A stretch of 64,000 bases of DNA from Salipiger bermudensis (GTDB lineage Bacteria > Pseudomonadota > Alphaproteobacteria > Rhodobacterales > Rhodobacteraceae). The notes under the pieces are model-generated. The model searched no databases, was not told the DNA's origin, and saw only the letters and a list, made by a program, of their open reading frames with translations. Both the position numbers and the translations under genes were made by a program. Below are positions 16,598 through 25,197 of this stretch, in pieces (within the stretch, counting starts at the first letter, position 1; each line of letters starts with the position of its first letter). The DNA lies in NCBI RefSeq assembly GCF_020171625.1, contig NZ_JAIUZY010000004.1, positions 527,089 to 591,088 of the forward strand, read 5' to 3'.

Positions 16598-16782
16598 CGA
16601 GACCAGTGGCAGGTTTTTCCGAAGCTGGCAATCAGCAGTCGCGCGTCATCTTGTCAGACCGGGCGCGAGACCGGCGGGCCCTCAGTGCCGGAAGATGACG
16701 GGTGCAGCGAGGGCGATGACAGACGCCCCCGCGCCCGGGACGCGTGCCCTCGATCTCGCCAGGCGCCTGGTCCGGTTGGCGC

Positions 16783-17688
16783 TCAGCCCGCAGGATGATC
16801 CAGGCACAGCTCGATGAAGGCCCGCAGAGGCCGCGGCGCGTGGCGGTTCGGATAGTACAGGCGAGGCCCGGTGCGGGCGGGCCAGTGTTCGGGCAGGATC
16901 GGCACGAGATCGCCGCGCGTGAAATCCGCCTCCAGCCAATTGCGGAACGTCGCGATGATGCCGATGCCGGCGCGCGCGAACCCGAGGCCCGTGTTGATCG
17001 CGTTGACGCCGAGGACAAGCCGCGGGATCGGTTCGACCGCGATCGTTCCGCCATCCTCGACCAACTGCCACGGCAGGAGCCGGCCGTCCGGCAGGCGGTA
17101 GCGGATCGCCTGATGTTCGATCAGATCGTGCGGTGCCGTCGGCGTGCCGTGCGCGTCGAGGTACGCCGGCGCGGCGGCAAGGGCAATCTGCTGCATCCGC
17201 GGGCCAACCGGCACCGAGATCATGTCCTGCGCGAGAATGTCCTCGTAGCGGATGCCGGCGTCGCAACCGGCGGCCACAATGTCGACGATGCCGTTCTCGA
17301 CAACGATTTCCACCTCCACGTCGGGATGGCGCGCATGAAACGCGGCGAGCAGCGGAGGCAGCATGTCGGGCATGACCGCCCCCGGCACGTTGAGCTTGAG
17401 CCGGCCGGTCACGCGGTCCGCGCCCTCCGCCGCCTCGGCGCGGGCGGCATCGAGCCCTTCCAGCAGGGGACCGATCCGTTCGGCCAGCGTGCGCCCGGCA
17501 TCGGTGGTCGAAACGCTGCGCGTCGTGCGCCGCAACAGAGGCACGCCCAACTCGGCCTCCATCCGCGCGACCGTGGTGCTGACCTTCGAGGGCGCGAGGC
17601 CGAGCCGCCGCGACGCGGCGCGGAAGCCCCCCTCGCGGACGACGGTGTGAAAGATCGCGAGGTCGTCGAAGGAATCTCTGTTCTTCAT
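16783..17688 (-). CDS. LysR family transcriptional regulator
   Basis: A 301-residue regulator. The start at 17688 (MKNRDSFDDLAIFHTVV) places the winged helix-turn-helix at residues 5-62 (GGFRAASRRLGLAPSKVSTTVARMEAELGVPLLRRTTRSV). The rest is the two-lobe effector domain typical of the CrgA-like LysR subgroup. It diverges from an NmrA-like oxidoreductase across 114 bp, the classic arrangement for LysR control of the neighbour. The inducer is not evident. Confidence 0.88.
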   Translation of the reverse strand: MKNRDSFDDLAIFHTVVREGGFRAASRRLGLAPSKVSTTVARMEAELGVPLLRRTTRSVSTTDAGRTLAERIGPLLEGLDAARAEAAEGADRVTGRLKLNVPGAVMPDMLPPLLAAFHARHPDVEVEIVVENGIVDIVAAGCDAGIRYEDILAQDMISVPVGPRMQQIALAAAPAYLDAHGTPTAPHDLIEHQAIRYRLPDGRLLPWQLVEDGGTIAVEPIPRLVLGVNAINTGLGFARAGIGIIATFRNWLEADFTRGDLVPILPEHWPARTGPRLYYPNRHAPRPLRAFIELCLDHPAG

Positions 17689-17802
17689 GGAGAACACCGT
17701 ATTCGAAAACCGGCGCGTAGTCACCGTTACCCGGAACAGCTAGATCCCTGTCGTGGGGGCACCGACGTGGTCGGGTCCGCCCGCTGCTGAAGGGAGACCG
17801 CT

Positions 17803-18666
17803 ATGCTCATCGTCACGGGAGCGACCGGACAGCTTGGCCGGAGGGTCGTGGATCATCTGAGGGCGTTTGTGCCCGCGGATCGGATCGGGGTCAGCACCCG
17901 CGACCCGAGCCGGGCCGCCGATCTCCCTGAGGCGGGCATCCGCGTGCGGCGCGGCGACTACGACGACCCTGCCAGCCTGCGCCATGCGTGGGAGGGCGCG
18001 GAACGGATCTTGCTCGTGTCCTCGAACGCCGCAGCCCGCGGGGGCGATCCGATCGCGCAGCACCGCGTGGCGATCGACATGGCGCGCGAGGTTGGCGTCG
18101 GGCGCCTGCTCTATACGAGCCAGATCTCGGCGTCTCCGGAGTCGCAGTTCCCGCCCGGACGCGATCATGCGGCCACCGAGTCCATGCTGGCCGGGTCCGG
18201 CCTCGCCTGGACCGCGCTGCGCCACGGGTTCTACGCGGCAAGCGCTCTTGAAATGAACGCCCACGGCTTTGCGCGGGGGGCGCTCGTCGGCCCCGAAGAC
18301 GGCAAGGTCGCCTGGGTCACGCATGACGACCTCGCCGAGGCCGATGCCCGGCTGCTCGCCGGGAAAGAGACGATCAACGGTGCCACGCCCCCGCTCACCG
18401 GGGCCGAAGCTCTCGACCTTGCGGCGCTCGCCCGCCTCGCCTCGGAGGTGACGGGCCGCGACATCACGCGGGAGGTGGTGTCGGAAGAGGAGATCGCGCG
18501 TCGCGCGCGGCAGACCGGCGCCCCTGAGGGCGCGATCGCCGTGATGACGGGCTATTTCCGGGCCGCAAGAGCGGGCGAGTTCAACCGCCCGGACCCGACC
18601 CTCGCCCGCCTTCTCGGGCGCGCCACGGTTCCGATGCGGGCCGTACTGGCCCGTGCATCGCTCTGA
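17803..18666 (+). CDS. NmrA-like NAD(P)-binding protein (SDR/quinone oxidoreductase type)
   Basis: A 287-residue atypical short-chain dehydrogenase. The N-terminus MLIVTGATGQLGRRVVDHL is the GxxGxxG nucleotide site; RILLVSSNAAARGGD and LLYTSQISAS follow as in NmrA/QorB-type proteins. The usual Tyr-x3-Lys catalytic pair is not evident. Homologues include NAD(P)H:quinone oxidoreductase 2 and redox sensors. AAGGGAGA precedes the ATG. It is probably controlled by the divergent LysR protein. Confidence 0.8.
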   Translation: MLIVTGATGQLGRRVVDHLRAFVPADRIGVSTRDPSRAADLPEAGIRVRRGDYDDPASLRHAWEGAERILLVSSNAAARGGDPIAQHRVAIDMAREVGVGRLLYTSQISASPESQFPPGRDHAATESMLAGSGLAWTALRHGFYAASALEMNAHGFARGALVGPEDGKVAWVTHDDLAEADARLLAGKETINGATPPLTGAEALDLAALARLASEVTGRDITREVVSEEEIARRARQTGAPEGAIAVMTGYFRAARAGEFNRPDPTLARLLGRATVPMRAVLARASL

Positions 18667-18816
18667 GGTGGGCATGGGACGACGCCTGTTACGCTGGTGC
18701 GGGCGGGATCGACACCCCCATCGGACCGGCCGTCGCGTCCGCCGACCCCCGAGGCCCTTAGAGCAATCATCCAGCGCCTACAGACCACTGACCTCACCAA
18801 ACCGGGAACCAAGATC

Positions 18817-19236
18817 ATGACACAGACCATCGCCCTTACCGGCCTTCACCATGTCGGCGCCACCGTGCGCGACCTCGATGCGAGCATCGCTTGGTATCGG
18901 AATACGCTGGGTTTCGAGCTGCTTTCCACATACGGCTGGCCCGGCGTGCGCGCGGCGTTCATCGGCCGCGGCGACATCCGGATCGAACTCTTCCAGAATG
19001 AGGCGGCAACGCCGATGAGCGAGGACCGCCGCCGGCCCGACACCAACCTCAAGATCGGCGGGATCGGCCATCTGGCGCTCGCGGTGGCCGATCTCGAGGC
19101 AGCGGTTGCCGAGCTTCGGAGACGGAAGGTGGAGATCGTCGCCCCGCCCCGCGACGTTCCCGACGGCAGCGAGTCGCGCTTTGCCTTCATCCACGACAAC
19201 GAAGGAATGCTCGTGGAGCTGTTCCAGCCGGGATGA
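18817..19236 (+). CDS. VOC superfamily (glyoxalase/dioxygenase fold) protein
   Basis: A 139-residue protein starting at MTQTIALTGLHHVGATVRDLD. It has the paired beta-alpha-beta-beta-beta modules of the vicinal oxygen chelate fold. Candidate metal ligands are the His of GLHHVG, a central Glu in RIELFQ, His of GIGHLALAV and the C-terminal Glu of GMLVELFQPG. The length and the ALTGLHHVGATVRDLDASIAW start resemble lactoylglutathione lyase and methylmalonyl-CoA epimerase relatives. The substrate is not identifiable. Confidence 0.82.
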   Translation: MTQTIALTGLHHVGATVRDLDASIAWYRNTLGFELLSTYGWPGVRAAFIGRGDIRIELFQNEAATPMSEDRRRPDTNLKIGGIGHLALAVADLEAAVAELRRRKVEIVAPPRDVPDGSESRFAFIHDNEGMLVELFQPG

Positions 19237-19256
19237 GCCGGTAGCGGCGCGACGAC

Positions 19257-19497
19257 GCCCCGGAACAGGCTGAGGTGCCCGTCAGGGTCCGGTCATCCTG
19301 CGATCCCGACCGCAGAACCGACACGCGCCCCTGCTGTGAACTTGGCGAAAGCACATTTGCCCGGGAGCGCCACACCACCGCCCCCGGAACAGGCTGAGGT
19401 GCCCGTCAGAGACCAGTCACCCTGCGATCCTCTCCGCCGAGCCGACAGGCGCCCCTGCCGTGAACCTTGCCAGAGCATCTTCGCCGGGGGCGCAGGC
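19257..19497. repeat. Diverged tandem duplication at the 3' end of the sulfotransferase gene
   Basis: Two roughly 115-bp copies spaced 124 bp apart share GGAACAGGCTGAGGTGCCCG (19262 and 19386) and then similar sequence through CGCCCCTG and TGAAC. Copy 2 contains the last codons of the sulfotransferase gene. Copy 1, translated on the minus strand, still encodes FAKFTAGARVGSAVGIAG followed by stop, matching the sulfotransferase end LARFTAGAPVGSAERIAG. It is therefore a remnant of a duplicated gene 3' end. Confidence 0.75.
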
Positions 19498-20511
19498 GGT
19501 CTCGAGCACGTCGCGCTCGGCCGGGCTCAGGGCCTGCAGCCGCGAGGGCCGCGGGCGGGGCAGAGTGGCGGTTGTCCGGAGCCACTCGGAGGGGGCCGTC
19601 CCCGCGAGATACGTGCCGAGACGACGGATTTCCTCCTTTGGTGACTGGCACAAGTTCTCGTAGGAGAGCACGAGCGGCGTTTGCCCCGCGAGCGCTGCCA
19701 CCCCCCGGCACGTCAGGTCCGACCAGAAGGCGCCGCACTCTTCCAGCGAAGGGCGCCGCTTCACGATATGCCCAAGCCCCCCGACCCCGCCGAGCGTCGC
19801 GATGAGAGGCCAGATCGCGCCGCGTCCGTAGTGGTGCCGCGGCGACAGCAGGTCGAGGCCGGTCCAGGACAGCCGGCGCCACATCCAGATCGCCAGACGC
19901 GTCGCGGGATAGTCCCGCATCGACAGGACGGTGTCCGGGCCGCTCCGCGTGAGCAGGACCGGACGGGCCTCCGGGAACACCTCGAGCAGCGTGCCCGCCG
20001 CGACGAGGGATCCGCCGGAGCGCTCGACCCAGACCTGCCGCCCTCCCCGCTCGCGCGCCAACACCGCGAAGAGCGCGCGATACTGCGCGGCCAGCGCGCG
20101 CTTCGGCCATGTAGGCACCTCCTGCGACAGCGTCCGGAACAGCGCGTCCGGATCGTCACTGAGATGGGGCAGCGTGATGGCAAGGATCGGCGGGCAGAGC
20201 CATGGGTCGTGCTCCGGGTCCTCGGTCTGGCCGTAGAGGAATTCCCGCGGCGCCGTGTCGGGATTGCCGATCTTCGAAAGCGCCCGCGACGGGCGCGACA
20301 GGTGGCGCCAGAGTTGCGCGCCCGACAGGACATCGGGTCGGAACGCATGTGGCCCAACGGTCGAGAACAACTCGGACACCGAGAGGATATCGGGGTGGCG
20401 ATTGAGGATCTCGGACACAAGGGTCGACCCGCAGCGGGCAGACCCCAGGATCAGACCGCCGCCGAGCTGGCCGCGGCACGTGTCCGGATCTTGTTGTTTC
20501 GGGGCCGTCAT
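19417..20511 (-). CDS. Sulfotransferase family protein
   Basis: A 364-residue protein with the 5'-phosphosulfate-binding loop at residues 21-40 (ILGSARCGSTLVSEILNRHP) of PAPS-dependent sulfotransferases. A 3'-phosphate-binding segment is suggested by RPVLLTRSGPDTVLSMRDYP near residue 190. No signal peptide is seen, so it is cytoplasmic. Its ATG overlaps the TetR stop (ATGA), placing it in the TetR transcription unit. Together with the divergent condensing-enzyme operon it may sulfate a product hydroxyl; this role is inference. Its 3' end has been duplicated downstream. Confidence 0.82.
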   Translation of the reverse strand: MTAPKQQDPDTCRGQLGGGLILGSARCGSTLVSEILNRHPDILSVSELFSTVGPHAFRPDVLSGAQLWRHLSRPSRALSKIGNPDTAPREFLYGQTEDPEHDPWLCPPILAITLPHLSDDPDALFRTLSQEVPTWPKRALAAQYRALFAVLARERGGRQVWVERSGGSLVAAGTLLEVFPEARPVLLTRSGPDTVLSMRDYPATRLAIWMWRRLSWTGLDLLSPRHHYGRGAIWPLIATLGGVGGLGHIVKRRPSLEECGAFWSDLTCRGVAALAGQTPLVLSYENLCQSPKEEIRRLGTYLAGTAPSEWLRTTATLPRPRPSRLQALSPAERDVLETACAPGEDALARFTAGAPVGSAERIAG

Positions 20512-21098
20512 GATTGCGCTGGCGCGATCGCGCGCACCATGGTTGCGACGGCTTCCCGCGCGAGAGCTTCGGGGGACCGGCTAGAGACCATGTGCAGCCG
20601 GTCGGCGGCGGCCATGGCCACGATGCCGTGGACTGCCAGAAACAGCTCTTCCGCGCGACCGGCGGCGTCTCCCTCGGGAGAGATTTCCGCCAGCGGGGCC
20701 GCAATCCGGCCGAGCAGCTTCTTGATCATTTGAAGATACCAATCGGGCGCGACATCGTCGCGTCGGGGCCCTTCGAACAGAGCCTGCCAGACGCCCTGCC
20801 GTCTCAGCATGAAGTCCACATAGGCATCTGCCAGATTGTAGAGCCAGACCTCGGGCGACGCCTCCGGAAGGGCTTCGATCGTGGCGCGCAATTCGCTGAA
20901 CGTCTCGCGGTTGACCTCGAGGATGACGCCGCGAAGGCCGCCGAACTGGGCGTATATCGTTCCGCTGGTCACGCCGACCGCCTCGGCCAGCCCACGGGCG
21001 GTCAGGGCGGGCGGGCCACCCTCCTGCAGGAGGCTCCTTGCGGCAACGATGACACGGCGCCGCAGGTCCTCGGGATCGTATTGTCTGGGACGGGCCAT
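20508..21098 (-). CDS. TetR/AcrR family transcriptional regulator
   Basis: A 196-residue regulator with an N-terminal helix-turn-helix (residues 12-58: RRRVIVAARSLLQEGGPPAL, then TARGLAEAVGVTSGTIYAQF) and a ligand-binding C-terminal domain (LYNLADAYVDFMLRRQGVWQALFEG) like the TetR_C_33 type. It is divergent from the KAS III-like gene with 103 bp between them. Two copies of an operator-like sequence flank the presumed promoters, so it probably represses both directions in the absence of its ligand, likely an acyl-type effector (inference). Confidence 0.88.
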   Translation of the reverse strand: MARPRQYDPEDLRRRVIVAARSLLQEGGPPALTARGLAEAVGVTSGTIYAQFGGLRGVILEVNRETFSELRATIEALPEASPEVWLYNLADAYVDFMLRRQGVWQALFEGPRRDDVAPDWYLQMIKKLLGRIAAPLAEISPEGDAAGRAEELFLAVHGIVAMAAADRLHMVSSRSPEALAREAVATMVRAIAPAQS

Positions 21099-21113
21099 TG
21101 GGTCCTCAAATTA

Positions 21114-21187
21114 TTAATGGACATCGTTCAAAAACATACTTGACGAAATAAACTGGCATGTCAATGTTAATGGACAACGTTCATTAA
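21114..21187. promoter_or_regulatory. Paired TetR operator-like sequences in the divergent promoter
   Basis: TTAATGGACAACGTTCATTA at 21167-21186 is an imperfect palindrome of the TTAATGrAC/GTyCATTAA type, completed by an A at 21187. A second copy, TTAATGGACATCGTTCAAAA at 21114-21133, keeps the left arm and centre. They are 53 bp apart. A TTGACG box at 21140 lies between them and could be the -35 of the plus-strand operon. Confidence 0.7.
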
Positions 21188-21201
21188 CGGGCGACGAGAT
21201 C

Positions 21202-22185
21202 ATGTTTCCAACCACGACCACCATCCTCGGCACCGGCAGCTACCTGCCCCGGACCTGCCTGACCTCGGACGAGATCGACACCCGCATGGGATGGCCCACG
21301 GGCCAGTCGCTGTCCCGGTTCGGGCTCCATGCCCGGCATGTGGCCAGCGATGACGAGACCTCCTCCTTCATGGCCGTCAGGGCCGCGGAACGCGCGCTGG
21401 AGATGGCGGGCTGCCGGGCGGACGAGCTCGACCTGATCATCGGCGCCTGCGGCGTGATGGAGCAGCCCATCCCCTCGACCGCGGTTCTGGTGCAGGACCG
21501 GCTGGGTCTTGCAAGTTCGGGGATCCCGGCCTTCGACGTCAACGCGACCTGTCTGAGCTTCCTTCAGGCGCTGGATCTTGCGGGCATGTGGCTGGAGGCG
21601 AACCGGGCCCGCCGCGTCCTGATCTTTTCTGCCGACATCGCGTCGGTCGGGCTCGACTGGTCCCGTCCCGAAGGCGCCGCGATCTTTGGGGACGGCGCCG
21701 GCGCCGTGGTGCTGGGCCGTGGCGAGGGCAGCATCATGGCCCATGGGTTCGAGACCTATGCCGAGGGGCGCGACGCCTGCGTGCTGGCCGCCGGGGGCAC
21801 CCGGGTCAATCCCGCCCGCGGGGCACAGCCCGGGGACGAGACCTTCCGGATGGATGGCGGGCTGGCCTTCCGGGTGGCCTCGCGTCGGCTGCCGCGGTTT
21901 TTGGCCAAGCTGGTGTCCGGCGCCGGGATCGGCGTCGATCAGATCGACTGCATCGTCCCCCACCAGGCGAGCGCGCAGGCCCTGTCGCACGTGACGCGCG
22001 GGTTGCGGTTGAAGGCCGAGAAGGTCGTGAACATCTTCGCCCGCACCGGCAACCAGGTGGCGGCGTCGATCCCCAGCGCGCTGGATCACGCGGTCCGCTC
22101 GCAGCAGCTTCGCCGCGGCCAGACCGCCCTGCTGATGGGCACCTCCGCCGGCATTTCCCTTGGTGGCACGGTTCTGAGGTTCTGA
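21202..22185 (+). CDS. 3-oxoacyl-ACP synthase III-like condensing enzyme (KAS III/OleA-like)
   Basis: A 327-residue thiolase-fold enzyme. The catalytic triad of KAS III is present: Cys117 in FDVNATCLSFLQAL, His254 in IVPHQAS and Asn284 in TGNQVAASIP, with the C-terminal GTSAGISLGGTVLRF glycine-rich loop. FabH, OleA and related starter condensing enzymes join an acyl thioester to a second thioester. Within an operon holding a reductase, a hydrolase and an adenylating enzyme, and not near fab genes, it is more likely in specialised metabolism than in fatty acid synthesis. The stop shares one base with the next start (TGATG). Confidence 0.88.
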   Translation: MFPTTTTILGTGSYLPRTCLTSDEIDTRMGWPTGQSLSRFGLHARHVASDDETSSFMAVRAAERALEMAGCRADELDLIIGACGVMEQPIPSTAVLVQDRLGLASSGIPAFDVNATCLSFLQALDLAGMWLEANRARRVLIFSADIASVGLDWSRPEGAAIFGDGAGAVVLGRGEGSIMAHGFETYAEGRDACVLAAGGTRVNPARGAQPGDETFRMDGGLAFRVASRRLPRFLAKLVSGAGIGVDQIDCIVPHQASAQALSHVTRGLRLKAEKVVNIFARTGNQVAASIPSALDHAVRSQQLRRGQTALLMGTSAGISLGGTVLRF

Positions 22186-23120
22186 TGAAAGCGCTGATTA
22201 CCGGAGCAAGCGGCTGTCTCGGCCGCGCGATGATCGAGGAGCTCGGGGCGCATGGATGGTCCCTGCGCACCACGGCCCGAACCCCCGTAGACCTGCCGGA
22301 CTTCATGGCGGCCGATCTCACATGTGACGATCTTGGCCCGCTCGTGGACGGCGTCGATGCCGTCTTTCACTGCGCGGCGATGAGCGGCGGATGGGGCAGC
22401 CCGCAGGCGTTCCACGCCGCCAATGTCACGGCGACCGCGCGCCTGCTCGACAGCGCCCGCGCCGCGGGTGTCGCGCGCTTCGTCTTTGCCTCGACCCCGA
22501 GCCTCTACGCGGACGGGCGCGACAGGTTGCACGTCACGGAGGATGCGAGCCTGCCGGCGCGCGCCCTCTCCCCCTACGCGGACAGCAAGCGCGCGGCCGA
22601 GACGCTTGTACTGGGCTCCGACACGGCCGCGATGCGGTGTACTGCGATCCGCCCACGGGCGATCTATGGCCGACACGATCGCGCGCTTCTGCCGAGGCTC
22701 CGGGCCACCTTCGAGCGGGGCATCCTGCCGCTGATCGAGCGCGGCAGCGCGCGCATCGACCTGACCCACCGCCACGACGCGGCGCAGGCCATGCGCCTTG
22801 CGGCAGACGGCCCCGGCGGAGGGGTGTGGAACATCAGCTCCGGCGAGGTATTCACATTCCGTGCCTTGGCGGAGCTTGTCTGCGAGAAGGGCGGCTATCG
22901 CCCGAGACCGATCCGCCTGCCCTTCGGCCTTGCCTACAAGATGGCCGGGGTGATGGAACGGGCCGCCCCATTGCTCGGCGGCAAGGAGCCCGCGCTGACC
23001 CGGCAGGCCGTCGTCTCGATCGGGCGCTCCCTGACCCTCGACATCGGCGCGGCCAGACGCGATCTCGGGTATGAGCCGAAGGTCAGACTTGAAGAGGGGC
23101 TCGACGAATGCTTCGCGTGA
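22185..23120 (+). CDS. NAD-dependent epimerase/dehydratase family protein (extended SDR, OleD-like)
   Basis: A 311-residue Rossmann protein starting at MKALITGASGCLGRAMIEEL, with the TGASGCLG dinucleotide site at residues 6-13 and the Tyr131-x3-Lys135 pair in SPYADSKRAAE. The substrate domain includes RCTAIRPRAIYGRHDRALLP, typical of 3-beta-hydroxysteroid dehydrogenase and OleD-like members that reduce 3-oxo or 2-alkyl-3-oxo acids. Coupled to the condensing enzyme gene upstream and overlapping the hydrolase gene by 13 bp. It probably reduces the ketone produced by the condensing enzyme (inference). Confidence 0.85.
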   Translation: MKALITGASGCLGRAMIEELGAHGWSLRTTARTPVDLPDFMAADLTCDDLGPLVDGVDAVFHCAAMSGGWGSPQAFHAANVTATARLLDSARAAGVARFVFASTPSLYADGRDRLHVTEDASLPARALSPYADSKRAAETLVLGSDTAAMRCTAIRPRAIYGRHDRALLPRLRATFERGILPLIERGSARIDLTHRHDAAQAMRLAADGPGGGVWNISSGEVFTFRALAELVCEKGGYRPRPIRLPFGLAYKMAGVMERAAPLLGGKEPALTRQAVVSIGRSLTLDIGAARRDLGYEPKVRLEEGLDECFA

Positions 23121-23893
23121 ACGTGTTCCGTGTCGGAAGCTGCCGGGTGCGCGGCTTTGCCGCCGGCCTGCCGGATCGGGGGGAGGTCGACCTCCCCGCG
23201 CTGGTGACGCTTGTCGAGACCGCCGATGCGGCCATCCTGTTCGACTGCGGCTATGGCGAGGCGTTCTTCAGCGCCACGAAGAGCTTTCCGGCCCGCGCCT
23301 ATCGCTGGGCGACACCGGTCACCCTTCCCGCGGAGGAACGCCTGACACGGCAATTGCCCCGCCAGCCCGACATGGTGGTGCTGAGCCACATGCATGGCGA
23401 CCACGTGGCGGGGCTGCCCGAGATCGCGGAGGGAACGCCGGTTCTGGCGTCGACCGAGGCCATCGCCCACCTCAGGGGCCTCAGGTCCGAGGTGAGCGCC
23501 ACGCTGGCGGCCTGCCCCATGGCCCTGCGCGAGGCGGTCCTGTCGCGTGCGCCGCAGCCGGTCGAGGGTGGCGCGCTGGTCGAGACCGGCCTTCCGGGGT
23601 TTCCGCAAGGCCACGACGTGACCGGCACCGGCGACGCGATTGCCATTCCCCTGCCCGGCCACGGCGTGGGCCAGATCGGCTTGTGGCTGCCTGCGGCCAA
23701 CACCTTCCTGATCGCCGACGCGGCCTATGCCCGAAGCGCGCTGCGCAGTGGCCGGCTCCCGCCCGCGCCCATCCTTGGGCGGCTGGGAAACGCGGGCCGC
23801 TACCGCGACACCTTCGGACGCCTGCAGGCGCTCATGCGCGCTCGGCCGGAGATCGTTATTGTGCCGTCGCACTGCCGGGAGGCTGCGCCATGA
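23108..23893 (+). CDS. Metallo-beta-lactamase fold hydrolase
   Basis: A 261-residue protein with the metal site His94-x-His96-x-Asp98-His99 (LSHMHGDHVAGLPE), a second-shell His in PLPGHGVGQIGLW, an Asp in FLIADAAY and a C-terminal His in IVPSHCREA. This pattern is shared by lactonases and thioesterase-like members. No signal peptide. It sits between the reductase and the adenylating enzyme, overlapping both, so it may hydrolyse a thioester or a lactone intermediate in the pathway; the actual substrate is unknown. Confidence 0.85.
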   Translation: MLRVNVFRVGSCRVRGFAAGLPDRGEVDLPALVTLVETADAAILFDCGYGEAFFSATKSFPARAYRWATPVTLPAEERLTRQLPRQPDMVVLSHMHGDHVAGLPEIAEGTPVLASTEAIAHLRGLRSEVSATLAACPMALREAVLSRAPQPVEGGALVETGLPGFPQGHDVTGTGDAIAIPLPGHGVGQIGLWLPAANTFLIADAAYARSALRSGRLPPAPILGRLGNAGRYRDTFGRLQALMRARPEIVIVPSHCREAAP

Positions 23894-25188
23894 GCATCAC
23901 AGCCTTCCTGCAGACCCGCTACGGCCGGGGCCTGCGCTCGCGTGCGGAGATCGAGGCGCATCAATCCCGCGCCATGGCGCGGTTCCGGCGCCGCATCATG
24001 CCCCGCTCGCCCTTCTACCAAGACCATATCGACACGCCGCTTCACGCGCTGCCCCGCATGGACAAGGCGCGACTGATGGAGAGCTTCACCGCGATCAACA
24101 CCTGCGGCATCGACCGGGAGGAAGCGTTCGAGGTCGCCCTCGAGGCGGAGCGCAGCCGGGATTTCTCTCCGATGATCGGTAGGGTCGGCGTCGGCCTTTC
24201 GACCGGGACCTCCGGCCAGCGGGGATTGTTCCTGACCACCCCGCGCGAACGACGGCTCTGGGCGGCGATCATGTCGGGACGCTTCTGGCCCGACCTCCGG
24301 CGCCGGCAGAGGGTGGCGTTCTTCATGCGGGCGGACAACGCGCTCTACCGGTCGCTGAGCAATCCCCTGCTCCGGTTCGAGTTCTTCGACGTGACGCAGG
24401 GGATGGACGCGCATCTGCAAGGGCTGGGTGACTTCGCCCCCACCGTCCTGATTGCCCCCGCCGGTGTCCTGTCCTTTCTGGCACGCGCCCAGTCGGAGGG
24501 CCGGCTTGCGGTGCAGCCGCAGCGGGTGGTCTCGGTCGCGGAAAGCCTCGGACCTTCGGACCGCGCGGCGATCGCCCGCGCCTTCCGCACGCAGGTCGAC
24601 GAGGTCTATCAGGCGACGGAGGGCGTGCTTGCCTTCACCTGCCCGGCCGGCAACCTGCATCTCAACGAAGCGTGGATGCGGATCGAGCGCGACGTGGTCG
24701 ATCCGGAAAGCGGGGCGTTCTGCCCGGTGATCCACGACTTCACGCGCGAAAGCCTGCCGCTGCTGAACTATCGGCTCAACGATGTCCTTGTGCCCGACGA
24801 GACCCCTTGCCCCTGCGGCTCGGCCTGTTCGCGAATCGCGAGGATCGAAGGGCGAGAGGACGACATGCTCTGGTGGAAGGGGCCCGACGGACCGCGCCTC
24901 ATTCCGGCAGAAGCCATCCGCACCATGTTGGCCAGCCTTGACCAGGCGGTCGGCGACTATCGCGTCGTGCAGCACGCGGATGCCCTGACGATCAGCCTCG
25001 AGCAGGTGGGGCCAGACACCGAGGCCGCGTTGCGGGCGCGTGTGTCCGAGCTTGCCCGGCAGTTCCGGGTCGCGCCGCCGACGCTTGTGGTCCGCGAGGG
25101 CCTTCCGCCGGACAGCGGGTTCAAGCGCCGGCGGATCCGGGTCGCGACGGACCAGATGTCCCTCGCCGAAGATCGGCGAAGCGCTTAG
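23890..25188 (+). CDS. Adenylate-forming enzyme, F390 synthetase/PaaK-like
   Basis: A 432-residue member of the adenylate-forming superfamily. The phosphate-binding loop is STGTSGQRG at about residues 104-112; YQATEGVLAF is the adenine/Mg motif. A Cys-rich segment PCPCGSACSRI near residue 306 and IEGREDDML match coenzyme F390 synthetase and phenylacetate-CoA ligase relatives. Such enzymes activate a carboxylate as acyl-AMP, then pass it to CoA or another nucleophile. The ATG overlaps the hydrolase stop (ATGA). It closes the four-gene operon, ending 10 bp before the convergent histidine kinase gene. Confidence 0.85.
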   Translation: MSITAFLQTRYGRGLRSRAEIEAHQSRAMARFRRRIMPRSPFYQDHIDTPLHALPRMDKARLMESFTAINTCGIDREEAFEVALEAERSRDFSPMIGRVGVGLSTGTSGQRGLFLTTPRERRLWAAIMSGRFWPDLRRRQRVAFFMRADNALYRSLSNPLLRFEFFDVTQGMDAHLQGLGDFAPTVLIAPAGVLSFLARAQSEGRLAVQPQRVVSVAESLGPSDRAAIARAFRTQVDEVYQATEGVLAFTCPAGNLHLNEAWMRIERDVVDPESGAFCPVIHDFTRESLPLLNYRLNDVLVPDETPCPCGSACSRIARIEGREDDMLWWKGPDGPRLIPAEAIRTMLASLDQAVGDYRVVQHADALTISLEQVGPDTEAALRARVSELARQFRVAPPTLVVREGLPPDSGFKRRRIRVATDQMSLAEDRRSA

Positions 25189-25197
25189 CCGCCTGCC

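Noticed and set aside
21202..25188. Classical OleABCD olefin/beta-lactone cluster
   Set aside because: There is no OleB-type alpha/beta hydrolase and no OleC-type acyl-CoA synthetase; the hydrolase is MBL-fold and the adenylating enzyme is F390/PaaK-like.
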